64,000 nucleotides of DNA from Agapetus fuscipes (lineage: Eukaryota > Arthropoda > Insecta > Trichoptera > Glossosomatidae). A program made the position numbers and the translations under genes. The stretch covers positions 16,408,524 through 16,472,523 of the forward strand of contig OX637343.1 in NCBI GenBank assembly GCA_951799405.1. The letters are read 5' to 3'. The notes beneath the pieces are model-generated. The model was not told where the DNA came from. It was given only the letters and a program-made list of their open reading frames with translations, and ran no database searches. Every line of letters begins with the position of its first letter. The stretch's first letter is position 1. Of the stretch, positions 62,839 to 64,000 are shown piece by piece.

Positions 62839-63120
62839 ACCGGTCCGAAGTCCAGTGGTAGCACTTCGTAAGCAATCGTAAGTGGTAGGCTGTGGGTTCG
62901 AATCCCGGCGGTGCACAAAAAATATCCCATTTATATTTTCAAATTTGCTCTTCGCTGGGTTGAAAAATTCATAAACCTTTACCAAAGACCGGTCATCAAT
63001 AAGGCCTATCCAGCCTTACAGCAACTGGCTCTTGCTTGAGAATTGGCGCTCGCAGAGGGTTCTTGAGGTGTGATACTCACAAAAACAGCGCTCACCAAAT
63101 AAATCAGCTTAATTTAATTT
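62839..63120 (+). repeat. SINE-A copy, no 5S head
   Basis: Head GACCGGTCCGAAGTCCAGTG and GTGGGTTCGAATCCCGG (perfect box B). The anticodon arm is altered (AAGCAATCGTAAGTGG). A piece containing TTTCTACAGCGACGACC is deleted. Confidence 0.85.
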
Positions 63121-63407
63121 TAATTATTTAATAAATTAGGTAATGCCGAATACCGAATAATAGTGACTGTTCCTAGCGACAACTCTAGTTATTTTGTGTG
63201 CGTACATGAATGTGATACGGAAAGGTGGGTGGGCTAGCTGCTAATATTGGATGGTAACTAAGTTTTAACAATGTACTGAGAGGGTGCAGAAGTTTGAGTG
63301 CCAAAACCGAAAAGAGGAAATGGAAGAACGAAAGGGATTTAAAAATAGATCAAACGCAAGAAGTCTGAATATTGTCGTGATTATTAGTACATTAGTAGAA
63401 ATTATGA
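63121..63407. other. Unassigned stretch
   Basis: Nothing recognised. Confidence 0.35.
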
Positions 63408-63535
63408 TTGTTATGTGGTTGACCACCGATGCTGTAGAAAATTAGTTCACTTTGTAATGTCACCCCTGTTACAGTGAAGGTCGGTAAGAGGTGTGAAGAG
63501 TCATTTGAGATTTGGGTTTGTTGCAGGTTCACATG
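63408..63535 (+). repeat. GATTA-tail 5' half
   Basis: TTATGTGGTTGACCACCGAT to GCAGGTTCACATGTC; 3' truncated. Confidence 0.75.
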
Positions 63536-63595
63536 TCAAAAAATGAGTTATCGAATGGATCGAAACAATGACTGTCAAATTGAATAATTTACAAA

Positions 63596-63797
63596 TATGG
63601 CAATGTCATCCCTGTTTCAAGGCAAGTTGGCAAAATTGCACACGGCTTATGTTCATTTGAGGTTTGGTTTTAATTTGCATGTGCACATTCAGCATTTGTA
63701 AGTACGAATTTACACGTGTATTTTTGTGGGCATGCATTTGATATGAATTTTGAATGTAAATACATCTCTGCAACTAAGATTATAGATTATAATATAT
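63596..63797 (+). repeat. GATTA-tail family copy, 5' truncated
   Basis: From TATGGCAATGTCATCCCTG to a TATAGATTATAA end. Second subfamily (GGGCATGCATTTGATATGAA). Confidence 0.8.
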
Positions 63798-64000
63798 TAT
63801 GTTTACGGGCCAAACTGCGAACTAGTAACAAATATCGCATACTAATCGAATGGTTCTATTTAGAAAATGGCAATTCATTAAAAGCTCCTTTTGTAGGGGT
63901 TCAATTTGTTGTCCAATTTTCTTTATTGCTATTTAAGCAGTGCCATTCGCGTCGGATGTAAATCGGGCACAATCTAGATGCAGTGGGAATTATCACCGTT
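63798..64000. other. Unassigned end of window
   Basis: An 81-codon open frame at 63716-63961 begins inside the repeat and is not recognised. Confidence 0.35.

Overview
The window reads as an animal nuclear intergenic or intronic region, most likely from an arthropod and probably an insect with a repeat-rich genome. It is AT-rich. I find no intact host gene, no cellular tRNA gene and no clear host exon. It is a dense, nested mosaic of mobile elements. The arthropod reading rests on the 5S rRNA-like heads of two SINEs, the mix of jockey-, CR1/L2- and RTE-like LINE ends, and an arthropod-style hAT-like transposase relic. It is inference, not proof.

Most frequent repeats. (1) A family of about 265 bp, in more than 30 copies on both strands, ending in an (AGATT)n or (ATTAG)n tail; I call it the GATTA-tail family. 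(2) SINE-A, a tRNA-derived SINE with an (ATT)n tail. Two copies carry a full-length 5S rRNA-like head. Its 3' end matches the 3' UTR of an L2/CR1-like LINE present here at 26697-27098. (3) SINE-B, a second tRNA-derived SINE. Three copies are fused at the same junction to a truncated SINE-A, making a dimer. (4) SINE-C, a Ser/Leu-type tRNA-derived SINE. (5) Several MITE and foldback families: a 236-bp TA-target foldback (two copies of equal length), hAT-type MITEs with 8-bp target duplications, and a roughly 260-bp TIR family. (6) Solo LTRs with 4-bp target duplications. (7) Penelope-like terminal repeats with hammerhead-ribozyme-like cores, two of them in large inverted repeats.

Layout. 1-15 kb: SINEs, MITEs, two solo LTRs (1327-1981 and 7458-8175), two 5S-tRNA SINEs and a hammerhead-bearing 277-bp palindrome. 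15.1-16.9 kb: a hAT-like transposase pseudogene broken by one in-frame TAG and a probable upstream frameshift; this is the only long coding relic. 17-23 kb: SINEs, a Penelope-like inverted repeat, and LINE C-terminal fragments. 23.2-25.7 kb: a 2.45-kb solo LTR. 26-45 kb: SINEs, MITEs and LINE 3' ends. 45.7-55.4 kb: a complete, apparently very young LTR element of 9.7 kb. Its two LTRs are each 2,518 bp and look identical, it has a polypurine tract and a 4-bp target duplication, and it has no gag or pol. Its interior is old host repeats plus a G-rich minisatellite. 55.4-64 kb: another solo LTR, SINEs, MITEs and LINE fragments.

The value of the region is its insertion history. Nested insertions (LTR in SINE, LINE in SINE, SINE in MITE, MITE in LINE, SINE in SINE) allow relative dating and give several pre-insertion junctions. 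The most notable systems are the non-autonomous LTR element with an alternative LTR end, the three-module SINE (5S, tRNA, LINE tail), the A-B dimer SINE, and the hammerhead-like cores.
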